From: DATKDU01 sp035512595
GTDB lineage: Bacteria > Planctomycetota > Planctomycetia > Pirellulales > Pirellulaceae
Reading direction: 5' to 3'
Assembly (NCBI GenBank): GCA_035512595.1
Contig: DATKDU010000269.1
Span: forward strand, 1 to 10,026
DNA: 10,026 nt
The notes below the pieces were generated by a model. That model had not been told where the DNA came from. It searched no databases and was given only the letters and a program-made list of their open reading frames with translations. Below are positions 1 through 7,012 of the stretch, one piece after another (position 1 is the first letter of the stretch; every line of letters begins with the position of its first letter). A program made the translations under genes and the position numbers.

Positions 1-592
1 ACTTCCCCGGCGCGAAGGCCTTCTCCACCGCCAGCACGCTGTAGGCGGCGTCGATGAGCTTGAGGTTCCGCTCGGAGGCCAGCGCCTGCAGCCGGTGGAA
101 GGCATCTTTCTCGTCGATCCCGGCGGCTTTCATGAGGAGCCCTTTGGCCTGCTCGATGGTTTTGCGGTCGGCGAGCGTCTGCCTGAGATCCTGGTTTTCC
201 CGCTTCAGCGATTGCGATTCCTCGAACCGGCGGACGGCAATCGAGATCGCCGGCTGCAAGTCGGCAATGCCGACCGGCTTGACGAGGTAGGCCAGCACGT
301 GGTCGCCGGCGGCCCGCTCGATCAGCCCCGGGTCATGGTAGGCCGAAACCAGAATCACGGGGACCGGGCGTTCCTGACAAATCTGCCGCGAGGCCTCGAT
401 GCCGTCGAGTTCGGGCATCTTGATGTCGGTGATCACCAGGTCGGGCTGAAGCTGGCGGCAGTGCTCGACGAGCTGCGCCCCGTTCTCAGCAACGGCCACG
501 ACCTGGTGGCCGTAGCGGGGGAGCACCTTCTCGAAGAAGTCCCGCATGTCGGCTTCGTCGTCGGCCACAACAATCCGCAATTCCTGGGTCAT
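1..592 (-). CDS. ANTAR-domain response regulator (partial, runs off left edge)
   Basis: This is a two-component response regulator of the AmiR/NasT type. Translating the minus strand from ATG at 592 gives 197 residues with no stop before the window edge, so the C-terminal end is missing. Residues 1-120 form a receiver domain: acidic pair D11/D12, phosphoacceptor D56 in ITDIKMPELDG, S83 and K105 in YLVKP. A short coiled linker follows, then an ANTAR domain at about 130-190 with the hallmark IEQAKGLLM and the DAFHRLQALA helix. ANTAR domains bind RNA stem-loops in nascent transcripts and usually cause antitermination when the receiver is phosphorylated. The start codon overlaps the stop of the upstream histidine kinase (ATGA), which indicates translational coupling and marks the kinase as its partner. 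The RNA target is not known. The family call is secure; any link to the formate dehydrogenase operon is inference. Confidence 0.95.
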   Translation of the reverse strand, partial: MTQELRIVVADDEADMRDFFEKVLPRYGHQVVAVAENGAQLVEHCRQLQPDLVITDIKMPELDGIEASRQICQERPVPVILVSAYHDPGLIERAAGDHVLAYLVKPVGIADLQPAISIAVRRFEESQSLKRENQDLRQTLADRKTIEQAKGLLMKAAGIDEKDAFHRLQALASERNLKLIDAAYSVLAVEKAFAPGK

Positions 593-2208
593 GGGGCGCC
601 TCGCGGAAGGGTGATCTCGATCTGGGCGCCCCCAGAGGAGCGCGCGGAAATGGTACCACCGTGCGAATGAACGATACGCTGGACAATGGCCATCCCCAGA
701 CCCGTTCCTTTCGCTTTCGTCGTAAAAAAGGGCTCAAAGATGCGGGCTTGCTGCTCGGCGGTGAGCCCGCGGCCTTGGTCGGTGATGGTGATGCAAATCT
801 CGTTCCCGTTGTTGCTGCGCGCGTCCGAGCAGCGGATTGTGACCTCCCCCTGCTCGGGGGAAGCTTCGACGGCGTTCTCGAAGATGTTGCGAAACACCTG
901 GGACATGGCGAAACCATCCACTTCGCAGGACGTGTCGCATGTGACCTGTTCGCTGAGGCGCGCCGCGCGCTCGGGGCGCGCCTGCCGGACGTAAGTCCAC
1001 ACTTCCGTCCACAGTTCCTTGAGGTCGCACCGCTGGCGGCTCAAGTTCAGCGGCGCGGCCCACTGCCGCACTTCCTCGTACAACCGGTGCAGGTCGTCCT
1101 GGGCGCGCTGCGCGCGGGCCACCAGGCTCAGCGCTTCGGGGCGATCCTCGACCTCCAGGGCCAGCATCTCCAGGCAGGCTTTGCTCCGCTGGAGGGCGTT
1201 ACGGCTCTCGTGGACCAGCCCCGCCATCGTTTCCCCCACGGCCGCCAGCCGCTCCGACTGCCGCATCCGCGCTTCGGCCCGCTTGCGGGCGGTAATGTCG
1301 TGAATGGAGAGCAGGTGCAGCCCCGGCGCCATGTTCTCGACGGCCCGATATTCCGCGTCGATGCTCGTCCCCTCCCGGCGCAACAGGCGGCATTCGCCAA
1401 CCTGTTTTCCAACGCCGAAGAAAGAGGGCCACAAATCTTTCTCCCGTCCCTCGTCCGCAGCAACGAGCGCCTCGAGCTTTATGCCGCGAAGCATTGCCGG
1501 CTCGTATCCGAGGTTGGCCCCTGCCGCGGGATTGCAGTCCACGATCTGCCGCTCGTTGTCGAGGATCAAGAGTCCATCGAGCGTACTCTCAAAGAGCGCC
1601 TGGTAGCGCTCCTGGCCGAGCGCGACCTCGCGATGGAGACGGGCGATTTCCCCTTCGGCGCGCTGCCGCGCCAGAATCGTCGCCGCCCGCCGCTCGGCTT
1701 CCGCCTGCCGCCGCTGGAACTCGGTCTGATAGGCGTCCTCGATGATCGCCAGGTCGAGATCGAGCAGCGTATTGAGCGATCCCCGGCTGGACATCAGATC
1801 CTGGACGCTGCCGGCCCAGCCGGATTGCAGCGCCAGCAGCAGCCCCCGCCGCAGCCGCGACAGGGCGGCATTCGTATAAACCTGGTTCAGCCCGATCTCG
1901 ACATGGCGAAAGCCGACTGCCCAGCGGCGTTCGACGTAGTCCCGGTCGTAAGTGCCGGAGACGAGCTCCTCCAGCCAGCGGACGAGCATTTTCTTCAGTC
2001 GGGCGATTTGCTCCTCGCCGCCGGTAATGACCTTGAGGGCATCCGGGTGCCGTTTGATCTCGGCATAGAAGTCATCGACCAGCGCTGCAAAATGGGGAGC
2101 GACGAGGGGCCCGATCGCCCAGACGCGGTCGGCATCTTCAGGCGTCCAGCTCACGTAGCGCTGCAATTCCTGATAGCGCTCAAACGGCGAAGGGGACTCG
2201 GATGCCAT
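589..2208 (-). CDS. Globin-coupled sensor histidine kinase (protoglobin-PAS-HisKA-HATPase)
   Basis: A soluble sensor kinase of 539 residues from ATG at 2208. The reading frame stays open upstream to 2478, but that stretch is low-complexity and unlike the family, so MASESPSPFE is taken as the true start. Domains in order: a protoglobin heme domain at about 5-165, with the conserved VGFRHVEIGLNQVY in which H102 is the expected proximal heme ligand; a coiled coil at about 160-200; a PAS domain at about 200-310 (RYQALFESTLDGLLILD); HisKA with H333 in the H-box LVHESRNAL; and a HATPase_c domain with N-box NIFENAVEA (441-449), G1 DQGRG (477-481), F-box FEPFF (491) and G2 GTGLGM (501-506). No membrane segment is visible. 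Globin-coupled sensors bind O2, CO or NO at the heme, so a gas or redox signal is expected to control phosphorylation of the overlapping ANTAR regulator. The gene is divergent from the formate dehydrogenase operon. Confidence 0.93.
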   Translation of the reverse strand: MASESPSPFERYQELQRYVSWTPEDADRVWAIGPLVAPHFAALVDDFYAEIKRHPDALKVITGGEEQIARLKKMLVRWLEELVSGTYDRDYVERRWAVGFRHVEIGLNQVYTNAALSRLRRGLLLALQSGWAGSVQDLMSSRGSLNTLLDLDLAIIEDAYQTEFQRRQAEAERRAATILARQRAEGEIARLHREVALGQERYQALFESTLDGLLILDNERQIVDCNPAAGANLGYEPAMLRGIKLEALVAADEGREKDLWPSFFGVGKQVGECRLLRREGTSIDAEYRAVENMAPGLHLLSIHDITARKRAEARMRQSERLAAVGETMAGLVHESRNALQRSKACLEMLALEVEDRPEALSLVARAQRAQDDLHRLYEEVRQWAAPLNLSRQRCDLKELWTEVWTYVRQARPERAARLSEQVTCDTSCEVDGFAMSQVFRNIFENAVEASPEQGEVTIRCSDARSNNGNEICITITDQGRGLTAEQQARIFEPFFTTKAKGTGLGMAIVQRIVHSHGGTISARSSGGAQIEITLPRGAP

Positions 2209-2481
2209 GGCGCATATTTCCAGCGGGCAGAAAAAAATCTGATATTGACATCTCCTCGTACGTAGATCAAGTTGGCGATAATCTGGTGCTCGCGACGGGC
2301 ACAAATCGCGGCAGGTGCTGCTCGAGGCTCGTGAACAGGGCCTGAAAGTAATTCTTGTCGCATCGATTGATCGTCTGCTGTGGTTCGTGACGGACCCTCT
2401 TCCTGATGGAAGCAGACTGTCTCTGGGACGGCGCTCGTCCCCGGTCCGATTCCCCCGCATACTCCTTTGATGGAGCAACCC
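2209..2481. promoter_or_regulatory. Divergent intergenic region between kinase and BON/formate dehydrogenase operon
   Basis: This stretch separates two divergent operons and should hold both promoters. I could not pick a convincing sigma-70 or sigma-54 promoter by eye; a TTGACA hexamer at 2245-2250 lacks a good partner box. Inverted repeats seen: GTCTGCT (2373-2379) with AGCAGAC (2411-2417); inside it CTTCC-TGAT-GGAAG (2399-2412); and GGGACG-GCGCT-CGTCCC (2425-2441). The last two would form adjacent hairpins in the 5' leader of the BON transcript. Their loops are 4 and 5 nt, not the AnnGnn hexaloops described for ANTAR targets. An A-rich run lies at 2231-2237. Confidence 0.5.
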
Positions 2482-2733
2482 ATGTCATCCTCCTGCGCAG
2501 AAATTGACCAAGCCCCCTCCATCCCGCCGGCGAGCGTGGCGATGCTCGAGCGCGAATTCCTCAGCAGTCCCTATTGGTCCCTGCGGCAACTCCGCTGTGA
2601 CTGCCGGGATGGGCATCTGGTCGTGAGCGGGACGGTGACCACGTTTTATTTGAAACAACTGGTGGTGGCGATGGCCGTCAAGATCGCGGGAGTCGGCTGC
2701 GTTCGGATCGAGGTCAATGTTCGTCCGCAGTGA
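2482..2733 (+). CDS. Small BON-domain protein
   Basis: An 83-residue cytoplasmic protein made almost entirely of one BON domain. Residues 34-80 show the BON pattern of an LRQLRCDCRDGHLVVSGTV strand-turn-strand, a helix (FYLKQLVVAMAVKI) and a closing GVGCVRIEVNV strand. The first 30 residues are polar and proline-containing, with no signal peptide or lipobox. I chose ATG at 2482 because GGAG at 2472-2475 lies 6 nt upstream; an in-frame ATG at 2470 and a TTG at 2467 are less well placed. BON domains are generally thought to bind phospholipids or other ligands, and the role of single-domain cytoplasmic versions is not established. It lies 137 nt upstream of the formate dehydrogenase subunit gene on the same strand and may share its transcript, but no biochemical link is evident. 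Confidence 0.8.
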   Translation: MSSSCAEIDQAPSIPPASVAMLEREFLSSPYWSLRQLRCDCRDGHLVVSGTVTTFYLKQLVVAMAVKIAGVGCVRIEVNVRPQ

Positions 2734-2745
2734 CTTGCCCGCTCA

Positions 2746-2763
2746 AGTCCCCGCCGGGGGACT
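2746..2763 (+). other. Short hairpin after the BON gene
   Basis: AGTCCCC (2746-2752) and GGGGACT (2757-2763) form a perfect 7-bp stem with a GCCG loop, 12 nt after the BON stop codon. No T-run follows, so it is not a classical intrinsic terminator. It could be a weak terminator or attenuator, or an mRNA-stability element between the BON and dehydrogenase genes. Confidence 0.4.
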
Positions 2764-2790
2764 CGCGAATTCGGGGCTTCCTGATTGCCA

Positions 2791-2811
2791 TTGGACCGGG
2801 GCTTTGGTCAA
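2791..2811 (+). other. Possible leader stem-loop just before a strong ribosome-binding site
   Basis: TTGGACC (2791-2797) can pair with GGTCAA (2806-2811) around an 8-nt loop (GGGGCTTT), with one bulged G. It ends 2 nt before AAGGAG (2814-2819). The placement suggests possible control of translation or transcription of the downstream genes, but a stem this short can arise by chance. Confidence 0.25.
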
Positions 2812-2827
2812 ACAAGGAGTGTGCGTC

Positions 2828-2887
2828 ATGCTGGCACTAGGACGAAAGGAATCAGCGGAAGGGGGAATTCGTGGCCAGAGCAGGTGA
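2828..2887 (+). CDS. Possible 19-residue leader ORF overlapping the formate dehydrogenase beta start
   Basis: ATG at 2828 has the best Shine-Dalgarno in the window (AAGGAG, 2814-2819, 8-nt spacing) and opens a 19-codon frame, MLALGRKESAEGGIRGQSR, ending in TGA at 2885-2887. It overlaps the GTG start of the next gene (2871) in a different frame. It resembles no family I know. It may be a translated leader that couples initiation to the next gene. It may instead be the true start of the next gene, separated from it by a frameshift or a sequence error. Coding status is uncertain. Confidence 0.3.
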   Translation: MLALGRKESAEGGIRGQSR

Positions 2888-4337
2888 CGTGGCGGACGTC
2901 CAGTCGTTCTATTCGCTGGCGGATGCCGACTTGTCGCAGGCGGTCTGTCAGGGGACGGCTTGCTTCGCGGCGCGGCACGCCAATTTAGAAGATTGGCGGC
3001 GGGCCGAAGGTCAATTGCCGCGGGTCTATTGCCTGGGCAAGTGCTACGCGGCCCCGGCGACGGGGGCCGATCGCTCGCGGCCGCGGATGGTCGTCAAGTC
3101 GCGCACGGCGGTGGTCCTCGAGCGGATCGTCGCCGGGGGAGCGCATGCGCTGGACGCCTACGTTCGGGGGGGCGGCCTGGCCGGGCTGCAGCAGTCGATG
3201 GCCAGCGGACCAGAGGCAACCATCGGCCAGATCGAACGCTCGGAGCTGCGGGGACGCGGCGGCGCCGGCTTTCCGACCGGCGTCAAGTGGCGGGCCGCAG
3301 CGGCCAGTGACGCACCGACGAAGTACGTCGTGGCGAACCTCGACGAAGGGGACCCGGGCGCCTACATCGACCGCTTCATTGCCGAGGATGATCCGTTCGC
3401 CCTGCTGGAGGGGATGACGATTGCCGCGTATGCCGTCGGGGCGGCGCGAGGCTACCTCTATGTCCGCTGCGAATACCCTGGCGCGATTGGGCGATTGGAG
3501 CAAGCGCTGGCCGAAGCGCGGAGCGGTCGCCTGCTCGGGGAGCGCGTGCTGGACACCGATTTCTCGTTCGACATCGAGTTGGTCGTAGGGGGCGGCAGTT
3601 ACGAGTGCGGCGAGGAGACGTCGCTGCTCAACTCGATCGAAGGGCGGCGGCCGGTGGCCCGCGTCCGTCCGCCGTATGTCGCCGAGCGCGGCCTGTGGGG
3701 GCTCCCCACGATCGTCAACAATGCTGAGACGCTGGCCAGCGTCCCGTGGATCATGCGCCACGGAGCCGACGCGTATGCATCCCTCGGCATTCCCGGCAGC
3801 CGCGGCACGAAGGTCCTCTCGCTCAATTCGCTCTTTCGGCGTCCGGGGCTGTACGAGGTGGAGTTTGGAATCTCGCTCCGCGAGATCGTCGAGGATCTTG
3901 GCGGCGGTCTGGCCAGCGGGAAGCTGCGGGGGCTGATGGTCGGCGGGCCACTGGCGGGCCTCGTGCCGCCGTACCTTTTGGACACGCGGCTCGGATTTGC
4001 CGAGATGCGGGCGATCGGGGCCAGCGTCGGTCACGGCGGCGTGATCGCCTTCGACGAGCGGACGACGATTCGGGAGCTGGTCGAGCACGTCTTCTCGTTC
4101 GGCGCGTACGAGTCGTGCGGGCAGTGTACTCCGTGCCGCCTGGGGACCCGCCGGATCAAGGAGATTTTTGCCCAGGCCGCCGCCGGCGGATCGAGTGCGG
4201 CGGAGCAGCAGGAATGGGAAGAGGTCGTCACGGCACTCAAGCTGGCCAGCCTGTGTGGATTGGGAACTGGACTGGCGGAGTTTGCCGAAAGTATCCTCCG
4301 CCACTACTCGCAGGAGCTGCGTGCATGCTTCGCGTAA
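2871..4337 (+). CDS. fdsB: NAD-dependent formate dehydrogenase beta subunit: fused NuoE-like and NuoF-like flavoprotein
   Basis: This 488-residue protein is the diaphorase part of a soluble formate dehydrogenase; it passes electrons between Fe-S clusters and NAD(H) through FMN. Residues 1-75 are a shortened NuoE-type thioredoxin-like [2Fe-2S] domain with C26-x4-C31 (CQGTAC) and C54-x3-C58 (CLGKC). The NuoF part follows: FMN-binding GRGGAGFPTGVKW (128-140), NAD-site glycine-rich GGGSYECGEETSLLNSIEG (240-258), and the [4Fe-4S] ligands C416, C419, C422 (ESCGQCTPCRLGTRR) and C462. GTG at 2871 is taken as the start because AAGGGGG lies 5 nt upstream and the frame is closed by TAG at 2838. The four-helix N-terminal part normally present in NuoE is absent. 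The gene overlaps the catalytic subunit gene by 13 nt. No separate fdsG-like gene is visible, which fits the fusion. HndC- or HydB-type hydrogenase subunits are similar, but the neighbouring gene indicates formate dehydrogenase. Confidence 0.88.
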   Translation: MARAGDVADVQSFYSLADADLSQAVCQGTACFAARHANLEDWRRAEGQLPRVYCLGKCYAAPATGADRSRPRMVVKSRTAVVLERIVAGGAHALDAYVRGGGLAGLQQSMASGPEATIGQIERSELRGRGGAGFPTGVKWRAAAASDAPTKYVVANLDEGDPGAYIDRFIAEDDPFALLEGMTIAAYAVGAARGYLYVRCEYPGAIGRLEQALAEARSGRLLGERVLDTDFSFDIELVVGGGSYECGEETSLLNSIEGRRPVARVRPPYVAERGLWGLPTIVNNAETLASVPWIMRHGADAYASLGIPGSRGTKVLSLNSLFRRPGLYEVEFGISLREIVEDLGGGLASGKLRGLMVGGPLAGLVPPYLLDTRLGFAEMRAIGASVGHGGVIAFDERTTIRELVEHVFSFGAYESCGQCTPCRLGTRRIKEIFAQAAAGGSSAAEQQEWEEVVTALKLASLCGLGTGLAEFAESILRHYSQELRACFA

Positions 4338-7012
4338 ACATCAATGGTGCGAGCCACTCGTGTGCTCCCGGCGGGACGATCCTGTCCGCGCTGCGGAGAG
4401 CGGAAGTGCGCGTGCCGACACTGTGTGACGACCCGCGGCTGGCGCCGATTGGCGGCTGCCGGCTGTGCCTGGTCACCGTGAACGGCCAGCCGCACCCGAT
4501 GGCGGCCTGCACCACGCCGCTGGCCGACGGGATGGAAATTGCCACGCACACCGAGCCGCTAGAACAACTGCGCCGCACGCAACTCAGGCTCCTGGCGCGT
4601 CATTATCCGCGCGAGGCGCTCGATCGGCCGGCGGCGAACGAGTTTCTCCACTGGGTGAGCGAGTATGGGCTGACGGGCGAGCTGGGGACCGCCGGCGCGG
4701 CGCAGCGGATCGACGACTCGCACCCTTGCATCCACGTCGATATGTCGCGCTGCATCGAGTGCTACCGCTGCGTGCGGATCTGCGAGGAAGTGGCCGGGCG
4801 GTTCGTCTGGCGGGCGTGGGACCGCGGCGACCGGACCGAGATCAAGCCGCACGACGGCCTCCCGCTGGTGGACAGCAACTGCGTGAGCTGCGGCGCCTGC
4901 GTCGATACGTGCCCCAGCGGAGCGCTCGTCGATCAAACGGCGCGGCATGACGGGCTGCCGATGGCGGAAGTGCGCACCGTCTGCCCCTACTGCGGCACCG
5001 GCTGCGAAATGCACGCGCAAGTCAAGAATGGCCGGCTGGCCGGCGTCCGCCCCGTGCTCGACTCTCCCGTAAACCACGGGCATTTGTGCGTCAAAGGGCG
5101 TTACGGCTGGGAGTTTGTCCATTCCGGCGACCGGGCCACGCAGCCGATGATCCGCCGCGGCGAAGATTGGCAGCCCGTGTCGTGGCAGGAGGCGATCGAC
5201 TTCGTCGCGGGCAAGCTGACGCAAATCGTCGCTCAGCACGGATCGCAGGCGGTTGGCGTCCTCGGCTCGTCGCGCGGCACCAACGAGGAGAACTACGTCG
5301 CGCAAAAATTCGCCCGCGTGGTGCTCGAGAGCAACAACGTCGATTGCTGCGCCCGGGTCTGCCACGCGCCGACGGCGGCCGGCATGAAAATCATGCTCGG
5401 CACCGGCGCGGCCACCAACTCCTTCGAGGATATCGAGCAGGCCCGCACGTTCCTGCTCTGCGGCGTCAATCCGCGGGAGAACCACCCGATCGTCGGCGAC
5501 CGCATCGTGCAAGCGGCCCTCCGCGGCGCCAAGCTCATCGTGATCGATCCGCGGCGGATCGAGCTGGCCGAGCACGCAACGATCCACCTCCAGCTTCGGC
5601 CGGGGACGAACATCCCGCTGTTCAACGCCCTGGCGCACACGATCGTGGCGGAAGGACTCTGCGATCCGGCGGCAATCGCGCACGTCGAGGCGTGGGAGAA
5701 ATTCCGGCAGTTCCTTGATGACTTCTCCCCCGAGGAGGTCGCCCCGCTGTGCGGCGTCGAGGCCGAAGCGATCCGGCAGGCGGCGCGGCTGTATGCCACG
5801 CACAAACCGTCGATGTCGTTCCACGGCCTGGGGGTCACCGAGCACGTGCAGGGGACCGAAGGGGTGATGTGCCTGGTGAACCTGGCGATCATCACCGGGA
5901 ACATGGGGCTGGCCGGCTCGGGGGTCAATCCGCTCCGCGGCCAGAACAACGTCCAGGGGGCCGCCCACATGGGGTGCGATCCGGGGATTCTCACCGGCAG
6001 CGTCCCGGTCGCCCAGCGGCAGATTTTTGAGACCGTGTGGAACTCCCCCGTGCCGACGCGGCCGGGGCTCAACCTGATGCAAATGATGGACGCGGCTCAG
6101 CGCGGGGAGCTGAAAGCCCTCTGGTCGATCGGCTACGACGTGGCGCTGACCAATCCAAATGCCGGCCAGACCGTGCGGAACCTCAAGTCGCTCGAGCTGC
6201 TCGTCGTGCAGGACCTGTTCATGAACGAGACGGCCCGCGTCGCCGGGACGGTCTTCTTCCCCGCCTGTTCGTCGTTTGAGAAGGACGGGACGTTCATGAA
6301 CTCGGAGCGCCGCATCCAGCGGGTGCGGCAGGCGGTGCCGCCGCTGGGCCAGTCGCGCACCGACTGGGAGATTCTCTGCGACGTGGCCCGCGCGATGGGC
6401 CAAGGGGACAAGTTCGCCTATCGCAGTGCCGAGGAGATCTGGGAAGAGATTCGCCTGGTGTGGCCGGCCGGCGCGGGGATCAGCTACCAGCGGCTCGAGG
6501 GACCGGGGTTGCAGTGGCCGTGTCCGTCGGAGGATCATCCAGGAACGACGATCCTCCATCGCGAAATCTTTTCCGGAGACAATCGCATCCGGCTGCGGCC
6601 GATCGATTACCGCCCCACGCCGGAGCAAACGTCGGAAGATTTCCCGCTGCTGCTGATCACCGGCCGGGCCTTGTACCAGTTCAATGCGGCCACCATGTCG
6701 GGGCGCTCCAGGGCCGGTCTGTTCCAGTTGAATGACCGGCTGCAGATTTCGGCGGACGATGCCGCACGGCTCAGCGTCAACGACGGCCAGCAGGTGCGGG
6801 TCTCCAGCCGCTATGGCCAGGTCGAATTGTCGGCCACGATCTCCGACGCAGTGCTTCCGGGGCAGCTCTTCACGACGTTCCAGTCCACGGCCGGCTGGGT
6901 CAACTGCGTCACCGGCCCGCACCGCGACCGGTTCGTGCAGACGCCGGAATACAAGGTGTGTGCGGTTCGCGTCGAGCCGCTGGAAGTGGCACAGGACACG
7001 ACTGCACGCTAA
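4325..7012 (+). CDS. fdsA: NAD-dependent formate dehydrogenase alpha (molybdopterin, catalytic) subunit
   Basis: An 895-residue cytoplasmic molybdenum/tungsten bis-MGD enzyme that oxidises formate to CO2 (or works in reverse). ATG at 4325 has GGAG at 4313-4316 and lies inside the end of the beta subunit gene. N-terminal [2Fe-2S] ferredoxin domain: C34, C45, C48, C62. Two [4Fe-4S] motifs: C143/C146/C149/C153 and C186/C189/C192/C196. The Mo-enzyme [4Fe-4S] motif is C220, C223, C227 and C255 (CPYCGTGC...LCVKG). The active-site stretch NVDCCARVCHAP gives C346 as the Mo ligand and H347; C346 is encoded by TGC, so this is a cysteine rather than a selenocysteine enzyme. The molybdopterin dinucleotide-binding C-terminal domain runs from about 772 to 880 (LLLITGRALYQFNAATMSGRS). 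There is no Tat signal. The His-Cys3 cluster ligands expected near residues 93-106 are missing apart from H93. The stop codon lies within the end of a convergent gene. Confidence 0.95.
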   Translation: MLRVNINGASHSCAPGGTILSALRRAEVRVPTLCDDPRLAPIGGCRLCLVTVNGQPHPMAACTTPLADGMEIATHTEPLEQLRRTQLRLLARHYPREALDRPAANEFLHWVSEYGLTGELGTAGAAQRIDDSHPCIHVDMSRCIECYRCVRICEEVAGRFVWRAWDRGDRTEIKPHDGLPLVDSNCVSCGACVDTCPSGALVDQTARHDGLPMAEVRTVCPYCGTGCEMHAQVKNGRLAGVRPVLDSPVNHGHLCVKGRYGWEFVHSGDRATQPMIRRGEDWQPVSWQEAIDFVAGKLTQIVAQHGSQAVGVLGSSRGTNEENYVAQKFARVVLESNNVDCCARVCHAPTAAGMKIMLGTGAATNSFEDIEQARTFLLCGVNPRENHPIVGDRIVQAALRGAKLIVIDPRRIELAEHATIHLQLRPGTNIPLFNALAHTIVAEGLCDPAAIAHVEAWEKFRQFLDDFSPEEVAPLCGVEAEAIRQAARLYATHKPSMSFHGLGVTEHVQGTEGVMCLVNLAIITGNMGLAGSGVNPLRGQNNVQGAAHMGCDPGILTGSVPVAQRQIFETVWNSPVPTRPGLNLMQMMDAAQRGELKALWSIGYDVALTNPNAGQTVRNLKSLELLVVQDLFMNETARVAGTVFFPACSSFEKDGTFMNSERRIQRVRQAVPPLGQSRTDWEILCDVARAMGQGDKFAYRSAEEIWEEIRLVWPAGAGISYQRLEGPGLQWPCPSEDHPGTTILHREIFSGDNRIRLRPIDYRPTPEQTSEDFPLLLITGRALYQFNAATMSGRSRAGLFQLNDRLQISADDAARLSVNDGQQVRVSSRYGQVELSATISDAVLPGQLFTTFQSTAGWVNCVTGPHRDRFVQTPEYKVCAVRVEPLEVAQDTTAR

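Noticed and set aside
661..2265. Long plus-strand frame (534 codons) opposite the histidine kinase
   Set aside because: Shadow frame; the minus strand carries every conserved kinase box.
2245..2273. Sigma-70 promoter from TTGACA at 2245-2250
   Set aside because: The sequence 17 nt further on (CAAGTT) does not resemble a -10 box.
2209..2478. 90-residue N-terminal extension of the kinase
   Set aside because: It is Arg/Ser-rich, unlike globin-coupled sensors, and would occupy the divergent promoter region.
2985..4304. Long minus-strand frame (439 codons) opposite the beta subunit
   Set aside because: Shadow of the NuoF-like gene; composition is Arg/Pro/Asp-rich with no recognisable fold.
3746..4324. 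N-terminal extension of the alpha subunit frame back to 3746
   Set aside because: The extension lies entirely within the beta subunit gene in another frame and is Arg-rich nonsense; the ferredoxin domain starts right at ATG 4325, which has a good ribosome-binding site.
5360..5365. Possible selenocysteine at the molybdenum ligand
   Set aside because: The codon at the CCARVC site is TGC, not TGA, so no recoding is needed.
4559..6922. Very long open frame (787 codons) on the minus strand antisense to the alpha subunit
   Set aside because: It mirrors the codon structure of a GC-rich gene, shows no domain pattern, and the sense frame has complete formate dehydrogenase motifs.
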